Origin: Bacteroidales bacterium | Lineage (GTDB): Bacteria; Bacteroidota; Bacteroidia; Bacteroidales; WCHB1-69 | DNA length: 8,896 nucleotides | Assembly (NCBI GenBank): GCA_031254735.1 | Contig: JAIRTU010000058.1 | Coordinates: 1 to 8,896 of the forward strand | Reading direction: 5' to 3' | Shown: piece by piece, positions 1 to 6,763 of the stretch | Layout: each line of letters opens with the position of its first letter | Numbering within the stretch: the first letter of the stretch is position 1 | Translations under genes and position numbers: made by a program | Notes under the pieces: generated by a model | Database searches by the model: none | Told to the model about the DNA's origin: nothing | The model's input: the letters and a program-made list of their open reading frames with translations, nothing else

Positions 1-6
1 TGACCT

Positions 7-91
7 GCCTTTTCAAGGCGAAAAAGGGTGGGGGAGTCCTTTATTTCCCAAGGCTTTGCCGTTGGGCTGAAATAAATCGGACTTTCAGTCC
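7..91. repeat. REP-like cluster of three hairpins at the left edge
   Basis: Three palindromes lie side by side. At 7-19 GCCTT and AAGGC flank the loop TTC. At 47-66 CCCAAGGC pairs with GCC-G-TTGGG around a TTT loop. At 79-91 GGACT and AGTCC flank the same TTC loop. The middle hairpin extends outward: TTTATTTC at 40-47 pairs with GAAATAAA at 69-76, and GTCC at 36-39 pairs with GGAC at 79-82, giving a long imperfect stem over 36-82. No reading frame is supported. From memory, GC-rich hairpins of this style (CCCAAGGC..., GGACTTTCAGTCC) recur in Bacteroidota genomes as REP/BIME-type elements, but I cannot confirm copy number here. It could also act as a transcription terminator for the gene ending at 195. 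Confidence 0.55.
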
Positions 92-143
92 TTTTCAATT
101 CGTAATGTTCACAATCACACAATCATATAAATTCAGGGTTGGG

Positions 144-185
144 CAATTGCATTATTATTCACTATTCGTTATTAGTTATTCACTA
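144..185. repeat. 42-bp interspersed repeat, copy A
   Basis: This 42-bp stretch is 40/42 identical to 6811-6852. The only differences are two reciprocal one-base swaps (CG/AG and AG/CG inside otherwise identical heptads). Internally it is a run of 7-bp units of the form TTATTNN next to a CAATTGCATTA block. It begins 9 bp beyond the stop codon of the beta-barrel gene. An ATTCGTAAT sequence at 98-106 matches the unit of the microsatellite that lies on the same side of copy B, so the whole composite may have been duplicated. Function unknown. Confidence 0.75.
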
Positions 186-194
186 AATTCACGT

Positions 195-902
195 TTAGTA
201 CGGACACAGCGTAATGCCAAAGCTGATCGGATTAATTCGTGGACCTTTTTCCTCTTCAAAAAACTTGGTTATCATATACGAAGCATTCAGGCTGATAAAT
301 TTCCAACCTGTTTTAAAGGTAAATTCCACAGGAATCTTTGTTTTGTTGGGTATTTTATAATCTTTTATACGATATTGATTATCCGAACCGTCCGGGTCGT
401 TTCCGAAATATTTGGTGTGAACGTTCGCTATCACTCCAACCCTCACGCCCGCCGATATTTTAAATCCCGAACGACTGTGCCGATAACGAAACTCCAACGG
501 AATATTGATGTTGGTGAACGAAATTTTGTTTTTACGATATTTTATTCCGTCGGCAACAGGCGTTGCAACGGTGGTATAATCCTGTCCTATACTCCAAAGA
601 GCGTTGGAATGCAAATTATGATTGGTAACTCCTACTCCCAAACCAAAACTGAACGGACTGTTCTTTTTTATCGGAAGGTCGAAAAGGATAGCGCCGTTGA
701 ACCCGAAATTAATTGCTTTTTGCTTGATATTGCCTTCAAGCCCCAACCAAGTGCTGGAAAAAAAATCCAGGACAATACGGTCTTTAAACAAAATCGGTGC
801 GTCGGACGCCGGTTTCTTCTTCTCTTTTTTGGTCTCGGTTTGTTGTGCAACCACTGTCATAACACCAATTAAACACAATACGAATAAAGCTGCTTTTCTC
901 AT
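195..902 (-). CDS. Outer-membrane beta-barrel protein (PorT-like family)
   Basis: This predicted 235-residue protein starts with a signal peptide (MRKAALFVLCLIGVMTVVA, cleavage likely before Gln20), then a short charged linker rich in Lys and Glu (residues 22-34). The rest alternates short amphipathic strands with glycine and aromatic residues, for example FSFGLGVGV, INIPLEFRYR, FKISAGVRVGVI, KFISLNASYMI and PISFGITLCPY. The chain ends in an aromatic Tyr, as expected for outer-membrane barrels handled by the BAM machinery. Length and strand pattern match the Bacteroidota 'outer membrane beta-barrel' (OMP_b-brl_2/PorT-like) families. I infer an eight-strand-type barrel but cannot assign a ligand or a T9SS role. 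It is the last gene of the minus-strand run, 46 bp after cdd, and is followed by repeat DNA. The start is chosen because the signal peptide begins directly at it. Confidence 0.8.
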   Translation of the reverse strand: MRKAALFVLCLIGVMTVVAQQTETKKEKKKPASDAPILFKDRIVLDFFSSTWLGLEGNIKQKAINFGFNGAILFDLPIKKNSPFSFGLGVGVTNHNLHSNALWSIGQDYTTVATPVADGIKYRKNKISFTNINIPLEFRYRHSRSGFKISAGVRVGVIANVHTKYFGNDPDGSDNQYRIKDYKIPNKTKIPVEFTFKTGWKFISLNASYMITKFFEEEKGPRINPISFGITLCPY

Positions 903-948
903 TTATATACTTTTTATTATTTATTTTTCAAAAATTAAGCCAAGGTTT

Positions 949-1437
949 TCAGCCGTGCATATTTTCCGACGAAAATTCAAACGGCAACAAGTTATCCACT
1001 CCTTCTATCATCATTATCTTCCCTGCATTTCCCGCCAGCAAAAGATGTATTTTTTGTTTTCCTCTGCGTTCGTATTCCGACATCACCTGACGACAGCCTC
1101 CGCAAGGCGAAAGATACTGTTTCATTTTGAAATGTTTTGGATTGCCATACACCGCCATCGCCGTTACTTTCGCTTCGGGATATTGCGACATGGCAGAAAA
1201 CAAAGTTACTCTTTCGGCACACAATCCCAACGGAAAAGAAGCATTCTCCTGATTGTTTCCCGCAAGCATTACATTATTGTCGAGCAACACCGCCGATCCT
1301 ACTCTAAATTCGGAATACGGAACATACGCATGCTCACTTGCCCGACGAGCTTTGTCCAACAACCGACGGTCTTGATCCGTCAATTCTTTTTCATCGTCGA
1401 AAAGCGTATAATGTATATTGAGTGTCCGATTATCCAT
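949..1437 (-). CDS. cdd: Cytidine deaminase
   Basis: This 162-residue enzyme should hydrolytically deaminate cytidine and deoxycytidine to uridine and deoxyuridine in cytosolic pyrimidine salvage. The zinc-site signature is complete: Cys73-Ala-Glu75 in GLCAERVTLF gives the first ligand and the proton-shuttling Glu, and Pro111-Cys112-Gly-Gly-Cys115 gives the other two ligands. The substrate-sugar motif N62-Q-E64-N-A-S-F precedes it, and YSEFRVGSAV (residues 41-50) is the usual N-terminal strand of the fold. The length fits the homotetrameric short-chain class (about 130-160 residues) rather than the dimeric E. coli type. The N-terminal 25 residues (IHYTLFDDEKELTDQD) are typical of Bacteroidota homologues and support this start. 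It lies 61 bp downstream of gldD in the same direction. No clear promoter of its own was seen. Confidence 0.95.
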   Translation of the reverse strand: MDNRTLNIHYTLFDDEKELTDQDRRLLDKARRASEHAYVPYSEFRVGSAVLLDNNVMLAGNNQENASFPLGLCAERVTLFSAMSQYPEAKVTAMAVYGNPKHFKMKQYLSPCGGCRQVMSEYERRGKQKIHLLLAGNAGKIMMIEGVDNLLPFEFSSENMHG

Positions 1438-1498
1438 GTAAAAACATATTTAATTTGAGTAACGCACAAATTATTGTTTAATTGTAACGAAATCGGCA

Positions 1499-2080
1499 TT
1501 AACGCCATGCAAAAGTTTCGATTAGGTGCATCATATCTTTTTTCAGATACGTGATAACAGGCGACAGCGAATCGTTTTGCGGTTTATTGTTGAGATACAG
1601 AGACGCTCGGAAAAAATGATTTTCCCTGTCGGTAACCCAAAATTGAAACGGACAGGCGGCATCGTTGCCTGTTGCTTCGTATATCTTGCCGTAAAGATGA
1701 GCGGACGTATCCACTATACTCGATTCCAATATATCGTCAACCCGTTTTATCTGTTTGTAAACAAGGGTTCGAGAATCGTCTATCAAATTAAGGAGATTGG
1801 TATCGTCAACGGTTTTGTAGGTGATAAATAAGATAGAATTTAATTCGGGATAAATCAAATTAATCCAATGTTCTCCTTTGGGATACAAAGAATCGACAAA
1901 TGCTGCCTGAGAATACTCAAACGAATACGGATAATTCCCCCTCAACGGCTGAAAGGCGGTATCTTTGACGTCAAGACGAAAAAATCCGCGTGGTTTGGGC
2001 GTATAAACGTCTTCTCCGCAAGAAGCACAACACAAAATCGCAATCGCCCAAAAACAAAAAATAAAATGCTTTTTATTCAT
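1499..2080 (-). CDS. gldD: Gliding motility lipoprotein GldD
   Basis: This 193-residue lipoprotein has a hydrophobic signal sequence ending in a lipobox-like CAS-Cys21, so it should be lipid-anchored after signal peptidase II cleavage. The mature part carries stretches I recognise from GldD: TPKPRGFFRLDV (27-38), YPYSFEY (50-56), WINLIYPEL (72-80), DDSRTLVYKQ (101-110), the region around residues 130-165 containing FWVTDRENHFFRASLYLNN, and a C-terminal HLIETFAWR. In Flavobacterium johnsoniae, GldD is one of the lipoproteins required for gliding and is functionally linked to the T9SS/gliding apparatus. Homologues also occur in non-gliding Bacteroidota, so motility cannot be inferred. It begins 12 bp after the asnS stop, implying co-transcription. 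The intergenic DNA is a T/C-rich run with no Shine-Dalgarno sequence, which is usual in this phylum. Confidence 0.88.
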   Translation of the reverse strand: MNKKHFIFCFWAIAILCCASCGEDVYTPKPRGFFRLDVKDTAFQPLRGNYPYSFEYSQAAFVDSLYPKGEHWINLIYPELNSILFITYKTVDDTNLLNLIDDSRTLVYKQIKRVDDILESSIVDTSAHLYGKIYEATGNDAACPFQFWVTDRENHFFRASLYLNNKPQNDSLSPVITYLKKDMMHLIETFAWR

Positions 2081-2092
2081 CGAAAGAAAAAA

Positions 2093-3490
2093 TTAAAATT
2101 CGGCGTTTTGAGGTGTTCTGGGGAAAGGTACTACATCGCGGATATTTGCCATGCCGGTAATAAAGAGCAACAAACGCTCAAAACCCAAGCCGAAACCGCT
2201 GTGAACGGCTGTTCCGAAACGGCGGGTGTCGATATAATAGGTCAGTTCGTTTTCGCTCATGCCTCGTTCGTGAATGGCTTGAAGCAATTTTTCCAAATTT
2301 TCTTCCCGCTGCGAACCGCCGATAATCTCGCCTATTTTCGGAAACAAAACGTCCATTGCCCGCACTGTTTTTCCGTCGTCGTTTTGTTTCATGTAAAACG
2401 CTTTGATCTCTTTGGGATAATCCACCAAAATAACAGGCTTTTTAAAATGATTTTCCACCAAATACCGTTCATGTTCGGCTTGAAGGTCTAATCCCCATTC
2501 CACTTTAAACTCAAACTTTTTGCCCGACTGTTTCAGAATATCGATGGCTTCGGTGTAAGAAAGGCGAACAAAATCAACAGCAACCACCGATTGTAAACGT
2601 TCAATAAGTTCTTTATCAAACATATCGTTTAAAAACTGTAAATCGTCGCGATTGTTTTCCAACGCATAATTAATACAATATTTGATAAAATCTTCTGCCG
2701 TATCCATGTTGTCTTGCAGATTGCAGAAAGCCATTTCGGGTTCTATCATCCAAAATTCCGCCAGATGTCGGGGCGTATTTGAATTTTCGGCACGAAAAGT
2801 AGGACCAAAAGTATAGATATTTCCCAAAGCCATAGCACCCATTTCGCCGTTGAGCTGTCCCGAAACGGTCAGGTTGGCGGGTTTTCCGAAAAAGTCTTGC
2901 GTATAATCTACTTTTTTGTCCTCGTTAAACGGAATATTGTCCAATTCCAAGTTGGTAACATGAAACATTTCTCCTGCTCCTTCTGCATCGGCAGCCGTAA
3001 TAATGGGCGTGTGAAAGTAGAAAAAACCTTGGTCGTTGAAATATTTATGTATGGCAAACGACATCGCATGCCGCAACCGAAGCACACAACCGAAATAATT
3101 TGTTCGCGGACGCAAATGGGCTATCGTCCGCAAAAATTCCATGCTGTGTCCTTTTTTCTGCAAAGGAAAAGTTTCCGAATCGGCAGTTCCCAAGATTATA
3201 ATTTCATCGGCTTGTATTTCCACACTTTGTCCTTTTCCCATAGACTGCACCAATTTTCCTGTAACGGAAAGACAAGCGCCTGTGGTAATTTGTCGAATCA
3301 GTTTTTCGTCAAATTTTTCCGTATCGGCAACCACCTGCAAGCTGTGAACCGTAGAACCGTCATTTACGGCAATAAACGTTACGGCATTGTTTCCGCGTTT
3401 GGTGCGTACCCAGCCTTTTATCGTAACAACATTGCCTGTGCCGACGGTTTCCGGTTCTTTTATAATCTTGACAATTTTTATCTGTTTCAT
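2093..3490 (-). CDS. asnS: Asparaginyl-tRNA synthetase
   Basis: This 465-residue class IIb aminoacyl-tRNA synthetase charges tRNA-Asn with asparagine using ATP. An N-terminal OB-fold anticodon-binding domain covers about residues 5-105 ([32 protein letters not shown]). The catalytic core shows motif 1 near 145-162 ([16 protein letters not shown]), motif 2 at 228-252 ([21 protein letters not shown]) and motif 3 at 431-460 ([12 protein letters not shown] then [10 protein letters not shown]). The [14 protein letters not shown] and final FPRTP sequences point to AsnRS rather than AspRS. Length is normal for the family and there is no frameshift. Having asnS implies direct asparaginylation rather than sole reliance on transamidation. 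It lies 105 bp downstream of the thioredoxin-like gene and probably leads the asnS-gldD unit. Confidence 0.97.
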   Translation of the reverse strand: MKQIKIVKIIKEPETVGTGNVVTIKGWVRTKRGNNAVTFIAVNDGSTVHSLQVVADTEKFDEKLIRQITTGACLSVTGKLVQSMGKGQSVEIQADEIIILGTADSETFPLQKKGHSMEFLRTIAHLRPRTNYFGCVLRLRHAMSFAIHKYFNDQGFFYFHTPIITAADAEGAGEMFHVTNLELDNIPFNEDKKVDYTQDFFGKPANLTVSGQLNGEMGAMALGNIYTFGPTFRAENSNTPRHLAEFWMIEPEMAFCNLQDNMDTAEDFIKYCINYALENNRDDLQFLNDMFDKELIERLQSVVAVDFVRLSYTEAIDILKQSGKKFEFKVEWGLDLQAEHERYLVENHFKKPVILVDYPKEIKAFYMKQNDDGKTVRAMDVLFPKIGEIIGGSQREENLEKLLQAIHERGMSENELTYYIDTRRFGTAVHSGFGLGFERLLLFITGMANIRDVVPFPRTPQNAEF

Positions 3491-3572
3491 TTATCGTATT
3501 TATTTTAAATTTTAATCTGTATGTCTAACACTGCATATCTCTTTGTTTTGCGACAGCCGGACAAAGGATGAA

Positions 3573-3597
3573 AGCCGTTTTTTGCAAATATACGGCT
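3573..3597. promoter_or_regulatory. Possible asnS -7 element inside an inverted repeat
   Basis: On the minus strand TATATTTG (3592-3585) matches the Bacteroidota -7 consensus TAnnTTTG and lies 95 bp before the asnS start. No TTG -33 element is visible at the usual 19-21 bp upstream. The site sits in the loop of a 6-bp inverted repeat, AGCCGT (3573-3578) with ACGGCT (3592-3597), which overlaps the stop codon of the upstream thioredoxin-like gene. The same hairpin could instead be a weak terminator, but its 13-nt loop and lack of a U tract argue against that. Confidence 0.35.
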
Positions 3598-5086
3598 AAT
3601 ATCGTATTCGTCCCGCATCGTAATCCCGGATAAAATTTTCCAACTCATCAACACCTATTTTCTTGACAATAATTTTTTTATCTTTATCCAAAACAAATAT
3701 TACAGGCGTTGAGGTTACATCGTAAACCATACGGTAATCGATATTGGATTCGTTTCCTATTACATTAATCCAAGGCATTTGTTTTTCGACAATCCGTTCT
3801 TTCCATTTTTTCTTCTCTTTGGTCATGGCGACGGCGTATATCTCAAAATCAAGACTGTCATGCACCCTGTTGTACATATCGACCAGCTTGGGAGTGGCAG
3901 ACTTGCAATGTCCGCAATTCAAATCCCAAAACCAAATCACCGTATATTTGCGTTTACTTTCGTAGTTGGAACGAAACCTGCCGTTGGTGTCGGGCATATA
4001 GAGTTCGGGGGCTTTTTTCCCGATTAAAATATTGCCCAATTTATCAGCCTTGTTGATCATGCGTTCGCGCACGGCTTCGTCTGCCCATGTATATCGTCCG
4101 GTGGCATAATATTTTTTTACCATGTGAACAAAAACAGCATCATGTGCCACATATTGACTGCGTTCGTATCGGCTGGTGGTATACCAAATGAGGTATCTGT
4201 ACATCGGAGGATTGCCCTCTGCCTTTTCGACCAGCAAATCGGTATACTTGATAATACTGTCTACCAAAGGAGGAATTACCTTTTCGAAATAATATTGCAA
4301 TTTCGGGTAAAAAATCGGAGTACTCAACAGTGCAGGTTCTTGCAAATCGATATAATCCCAATAATGATTGATATAATAATGAAAAGCAAAATTAGAATCG
4401 ACCAACGAACCGTCTGCATTTCTTGGCGGATCGGGAACTTGAACCTCACGATTGATCAGTTGTGCTTTGCCAAAGAGCGTATTTTTGTACATATCCAAAT
4501 AATCGAACATGAACGTGCGCATGCTGTCCTGATATTCTCTCCGCTCTTCTTTATATTGATCTATCAGTGATTGATTGGGGTTTTCTTCGCTTTCTGCCTG
4601 TTTGATCTCATTGCCGAGCGTGATAATGAAACGTTGATAATGAGACATTTTCCGCATAAACGCTAAGGTAATTTCATTTTCGGGAGAACCTGTAAAACGT
4701 ATATCCGTTGTCAGATCGACCGCTTGGGAATCGACATGTTCTACCGTTGCCGTAAATGAAAAGGAAGAATCGATCACAAAGTCTAAATATTTTACCTTAT
4801 TCTGGCTTGCCAAAAGATAAATTCCTCTCGGCGGAAGCGTATCTTTGGTCATGATAAAAGTATAAGGTTCTTTTTTAGACACATACAGGGTATCGTACAT
4901 ATAAGTCTTGTCTTCGTAATACGTTGCGATATAGAGCATGGTATCGGGAATCCCTTTAAAGACAAATTTGATTTCGGACACAGGAGCCTTTTTCACTTTT
5001 TTCTGAGCGAACACGCCACTGCCGCCCAACACACTCACGGTCAACAAACAAAGGACACAAACTGTTTTATTTATTCTTATCTTCAT
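3596..5086 (-). CDS. DUF5106-type thioredoxin-fold (TlpA/ResA-like) envelope protein
   Basis: The gene encodes 496 residues from the chosen ATG at 5086. That start is followed at once by a signal peptide (MKIRINKTVCVLCLLTVSVLG..., cleavage likely after VFA, before Gln28). A longer in-frame start at 5146 would put 20 non-signal residues in front and would overlap a -7-like element. The first 330 residues resemble the DUF4369/DUF5106 region found ahead of redoxin domains in Bacteroidota: beta-rich up to about 135, then helical. The C-terminal thioredoxin fold (about 355-480) has the active site Cys391-Gly-His-Cys394 after WFWDLN and the cis-proline Pro461 in TSTPVIFVLD. I infer a thiol-disulfide oxidoreductase acting in the periplasm; its partner is unknown. 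It lies between kpsF and asnS in the same direction. Confidence 0.85.
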   Translation of the reverse strand: MKIRINKTVCVLCLLTVSVLGGSGVFAQKKVKKAPVSEIKFVFKGIPDTMLYIATYYEDKTYMYDTLYVSKKEPYTFIMTKDTLPPRGIYLLASQNKVKYLDFVIDSSFSFTATVEHVDSQAVDLTTDIRFTGSPENEITLAFMRKMSHYQRFIITLGNEIKQAESEENPNQSLIDQYKEERREYQDSMRTFMFDYLDMYKNTLFGKAQLINREVQVPDPPRNADGSLVDSNFAFHYYINHYWDYIDLQEPALLSTPIFYPKLQYYFEKVIPPLVDSIIKYTDLLVEKAEGNPPMYRYLIWYTTSRYERSQYVAHDAVFVHMVKKYYATGRYTWADEAVRERMINKADKLGNILIGKKAPELYMPDTNGRFRSNYESKRKYTVIWFWDLNCGHCKSATPKLVDMYNRVHDSLDFEIYAVAMTKEKKKWKERIVEKQMPWINVIGNESNIDYRMVYDVTSTPVIFVLDKDKKIIVKKIGVDELENFIRDYDAGRIRY

Positions 5087-5143
5087 ATCATTATATTTTT
5101 TAATAAACAAAAAACGATTACAATTTCGGTTCATTTCTATTTC

Positions 5144-5168
5144 CAAACGTATCTACATTTAGACGTTT
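5144..5168 (-). promoter_or_regulatory. Possible -7 element for the thioredoxin-like gene, in an imperfect palindrome
   Basis: Reading the minus strand, TACGTTTG (5151-5144) fits TAnnTTTG and would place transcription start about 50 bp before the ATG at 5086. No -33 TTG is correctly spaced; the nearest is 26 bp away. The element forms one arm of an imperfect inverted repeat over 5145-5168: AAACGT with ACGTTT, and inner CTA with TAG, broken by a 2-nt bulge. This could be an operator or simply the end of the kpsF transcript. No U tract follows. Confidence 0.38.
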
Positions 5169-5200
5169 TATGTAACGCAATAGTTGCCTGAATTGTTATG

Positions 5201-6181
5201 TTAAACAATTCCTTCTTTTAGCAGGTCGTGCAGATGGACAATGCCGCTGTATTTACCGTTTTGTGTAACTAAAATGGAGGTGATATTGTTGTTTCGCATA
5301 ATTTCCAATGCTTTTACCGCCAATTGGTTCATATCGATGGTTTTCGGGTTTTTGCTCATCACGTCTTTTGCCGTTATCTTTTGAAGATCGGCGGTTTTTT
5401 CGAGCATTCGCCGCAAGTCGCCGTCGGTGATAATTCCGACAATTTCATCGTTGTCGATCACCGCCGTAACGCCCAGACGTTTGGAAGATATTTCGTAGAT
5501 AATGGTTTTCAAATCTGCCGAAGGACTTACCTGCGGAATTTCGTTGGCTTTACAAAGCTGTTCCACTTTCAGATACAACTGTTTTCCAAGCGTTCCTCCC
5601 GGGTGAATGCGGGCAAAATCGCTCGGCGAAAATCCCCGCATGGCAATCAGACAGACCGCCATCGCATCGCCAATCACCAATTGAGCCGTAGAGCTTGCCG
5701 TTGGCGCCAGATTGTTGGGACAAGCCTCTTTGGATACGCTGCAATTGATGACATAATCGGCATTTTTTGCCAAACGCGATTCCGTATTCCCCACAACCGC
5801 AATAATTTTACTTCCAAGCATTTTTATCAAAGGTATCAAAAAAGCTATTTCCGGTGTGTTGCCGCTTTTGGAAAGGCAGATAACAATATCATTTTTCTGA
5901 ATAATGCCCAAATCGCCATGAATGGCGTCTGCCGCATGCATAAAAACGGCAGGCGTTCCCGTCGAGTTGAATGTAGCGACCATTTTATGTGCGATATTGG
6001 CACTTTTGCCTATACCGCAGACAATCACTCTGCCGTTGTTGTTGCGATAGACAGCCTCTACCGCCGCCACAAACCGGTCATCGATATAATCTGCCAACAG
6101 ACGAACGGCGTCTGCCTCCTGATAAATGCACTGTTTGGCAATTTGTTGTATTTCTTCTTTTGTTTTCACAATCGTCCTCAT
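5201..6181 (-). CDS. kdsD: Arabinose-5-phosphate isomerase, KpsF/KdsD/GutQ family (SIS + 2 CBS)
   Basis: This 326-residue enzyme interconverts D-ribulose 5-phosphate and D-arabinose 5-phosphate, the first committed step towards Kdo for lipopolysaccharide. A SIS domain spans about residues 35-185, with GIGKSANIAHKM, FMHAADAIHGDLG, LSKSGNTPEI and NNLAPTASSTAQLVIGDAMA. It is followed by the family signature IHPGGTLG and two CBS domains (about 210-265 and 273-326). All four residues reported as catalytic in E. coli KdsD fall at identical positions: Lys59, Glu111, Glu152 and His193. This strongly supports both function and the chosen start. Length is nearly equal to E. coli KdsD. A good promoter lies immediately upstream, giving an almost leaderless message. 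The CBS pair suggests ligand-dependent control. Paralogues (KpsF, GutQ) cannot be separated from sequence alone. Confidence 0.93.
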   Translation of the reverse strand: MRTIVKTKEEIQQIAKQCIYQEADAVRLLADYIDDRFVAAVEAVYRNNNGRVIVCGIGKSANIAHKMVATFNSTGTPAVFMHAADAIHGDLGIIQKNDIVICLSKSGNTPEIAFLIPLIKMLGSKIIAVVGNTESRLAKNADYVINCSVSKEACPNNLAPTASSTAQLVIGDAMAVCLIAMRGFSPSDFARIHPGGTLGKQLYLKVEQLCKANEIPQVSPSADLKTIIYEISSKRLGVTAVIDNDEIVGIITDGDLRRMLEKTADLQKITAKDVMSKNPKTIDMNQLAVKALEIMRNNNITSILVTQNGKYSGIVHLHDLLKEGIV

Positions 6182-6192
6182 TTTTCAAGGTG

Positions 6193-6222
6193 CAAAGGTA
6201 CATTATTTTTTCTTGATAACAA
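6193..6222 (-). promoter_or_regulatory. Bacteroidota sigma-type promoter of kpsF/kdsD
   Basis: On the minus strand, TTG at 6222-6220 is followed by exactly 19 bp and then TACCTTTG at 6200-6193, which fits the Bacteroidota consensus TTTG/TTG-N19-21-TAnnTTTG. The next bases are CA, as often seen after this element. Transcription would start only a few bases before the kpsF ATG (A at 6181), so the mRNA would be leaderless or carry a leader of under about 10 nt. Confidence 0.75.
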
Positions 6223-6361
6223 CAGAAAACAACAATTGGCGGTAAGTGATAAATAATTAATCTCGGAGACGAAACGAAAAAGCGTCGTTATCCTCCGATT
6301 TTTCAATTTGCCGGTCAATTTTATAATTATCGATAAAAAAATATTCTGTATGATTAAAATT

Positions 6362-6382
6362 ATAACTCACGGACACGTGTCT
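6362..6382. repeat. Degenerate 'unit 0' of the 21-bp array, with a 10-bp perfect palindrome
   Basis: Immediately before the first clear unit, 6371-6382 reads GGACACGTGTCT. It contains the perfect palindrome GACACGTGTC (6372-6381) and occupies exactly the place of the 12-bp dyad block. The nine bases before it (ATAACTCAC) match the constant block ATGAGCCGC at 5 of 9 positions. I read it as a diverged first unit; alternatively it is a separate operator-like site. Confidence 0.5.
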
Positions 6383-6718
6383 ATGAGCCGCAACATCGAT
6401 ATTATGAGCCGCAACATCGATATTATGAGCCGCAGGTTCAAACTTATGAGCCGCAGGTTTAAACTTATGAGCCGCAGGTTTAAACTTATGAGCCGCAGGT
6501 TTAAACTTATGAGCCGCAGGTTCAAACTTATGAGCCGCAGGTTCAAACTTATGAGCCGCAACATCGATATTATGAGCCGCAACATCGATGTTATGAGCCG
6601 CGTATGCGAACACGCGAGTGGCGGGTTCAAACACGCGAGTGGCGGGTTCAAACACGCGAGTGGCGGGTTCAAACACACGAGTGGCGGGTTCAAACACGCG
6701 AGTGGCGGGTTCAAACCT
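6383..6718. repeat. Tandem array of sixteen 21-bp units, each with a constant 9-bp block and a 12-bp dyad
   Basis: The array is 336 bp, exactly 16 x 21, with no indels. Units 1-10 (6383-6592) all begin ATGAGCCGC and continue with one of four 12-mers: AACATCGATATT (units 1, 2, 9), AGGTTCAAACTT (3, 7, 8), AGGTTTAAACTT (4, 5, 6) and AACATCGATGTT (10). Unit 11 (6593-6613) is a transition, ATGAGCCGC plus GTATGCGAACAC. Units 12-16 (6614-6718) carry GCGAGTGGC (unit 15 ACGAGTGGC) plus GGGTTCAAACAC, ending GGGTTCAAACCT in unit 16. Most 12-mers are self-complementary: the unit 10 block perfectly, the TTTAAA block with one G-T wobble, the rest with one or two mismatches. Because 21 is a multiple of three without stops in several frames, long ORFs cross the array on both strands (heptads MSRRFKL on plus, KFEPAAH and VFEPATR on minus). 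I do not regard these as genes. Confidence 0.95.
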
Positions 6719-6727
6719 GAATGCGGA

Positions 6728-6751
6728 GAAAGAAATAACGAAAGAAATTAC
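6728..6751. repeat. Two 12-bp direct repeats flanking the array
   Basis: GAAAGAAATAAC (6728-6739) is followed directly by GAAAGAAATTAC (6740-6751), 11 of 12 identical. It lies between the 21-bp array and the 7-bp microsatellite. No function can be assigned. Confidence 0.6.
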
Positions 6752-6763
6752 ACACAAACAAAT

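Noticed and set aside
36..91. Rho-independent terminator for the beta-barrel gene
   Set aside because: The hairpins are over 100 bp from the stop codon and no T tract follows on the minus strand, so a repeat element is more likely. It is not excluded.
622..1458. Long plus-strand ORF of 278 codons
   Set aside because: It is antisense to the beta-barrel and cytidine deaminase genes, both of which have clear family signatures, and its own translation shows no domain or sensible start.
2081..2092. Shine-Dalgarno site for gldD in the 12-bp asnS-gldD gap
   Set aside because: The gap is a T/C-rich run on the coding strand with no purine-rich SD-like sequence.
5087..5146. N-terminal extension of the thioredoxin-like protein to the ATG at 5146
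   Set aside because: It would place 20 polar residues before a canonical signal peptide and overlap a -7-like element, so the ATG at 5086 is preferred.
5324..6256. Long plus-strand ORF of 310 codons
   Set aside because: It is a shadow of kpsF/kdsD, whose four catalytic residues are intact on the minus strand.
6383..6718. CRISPR array
   Set aside because: The constant block is only 9 bp, the 12-bp 'spacers' recur several times each and are self-complementary, and no cas genes are nearby.
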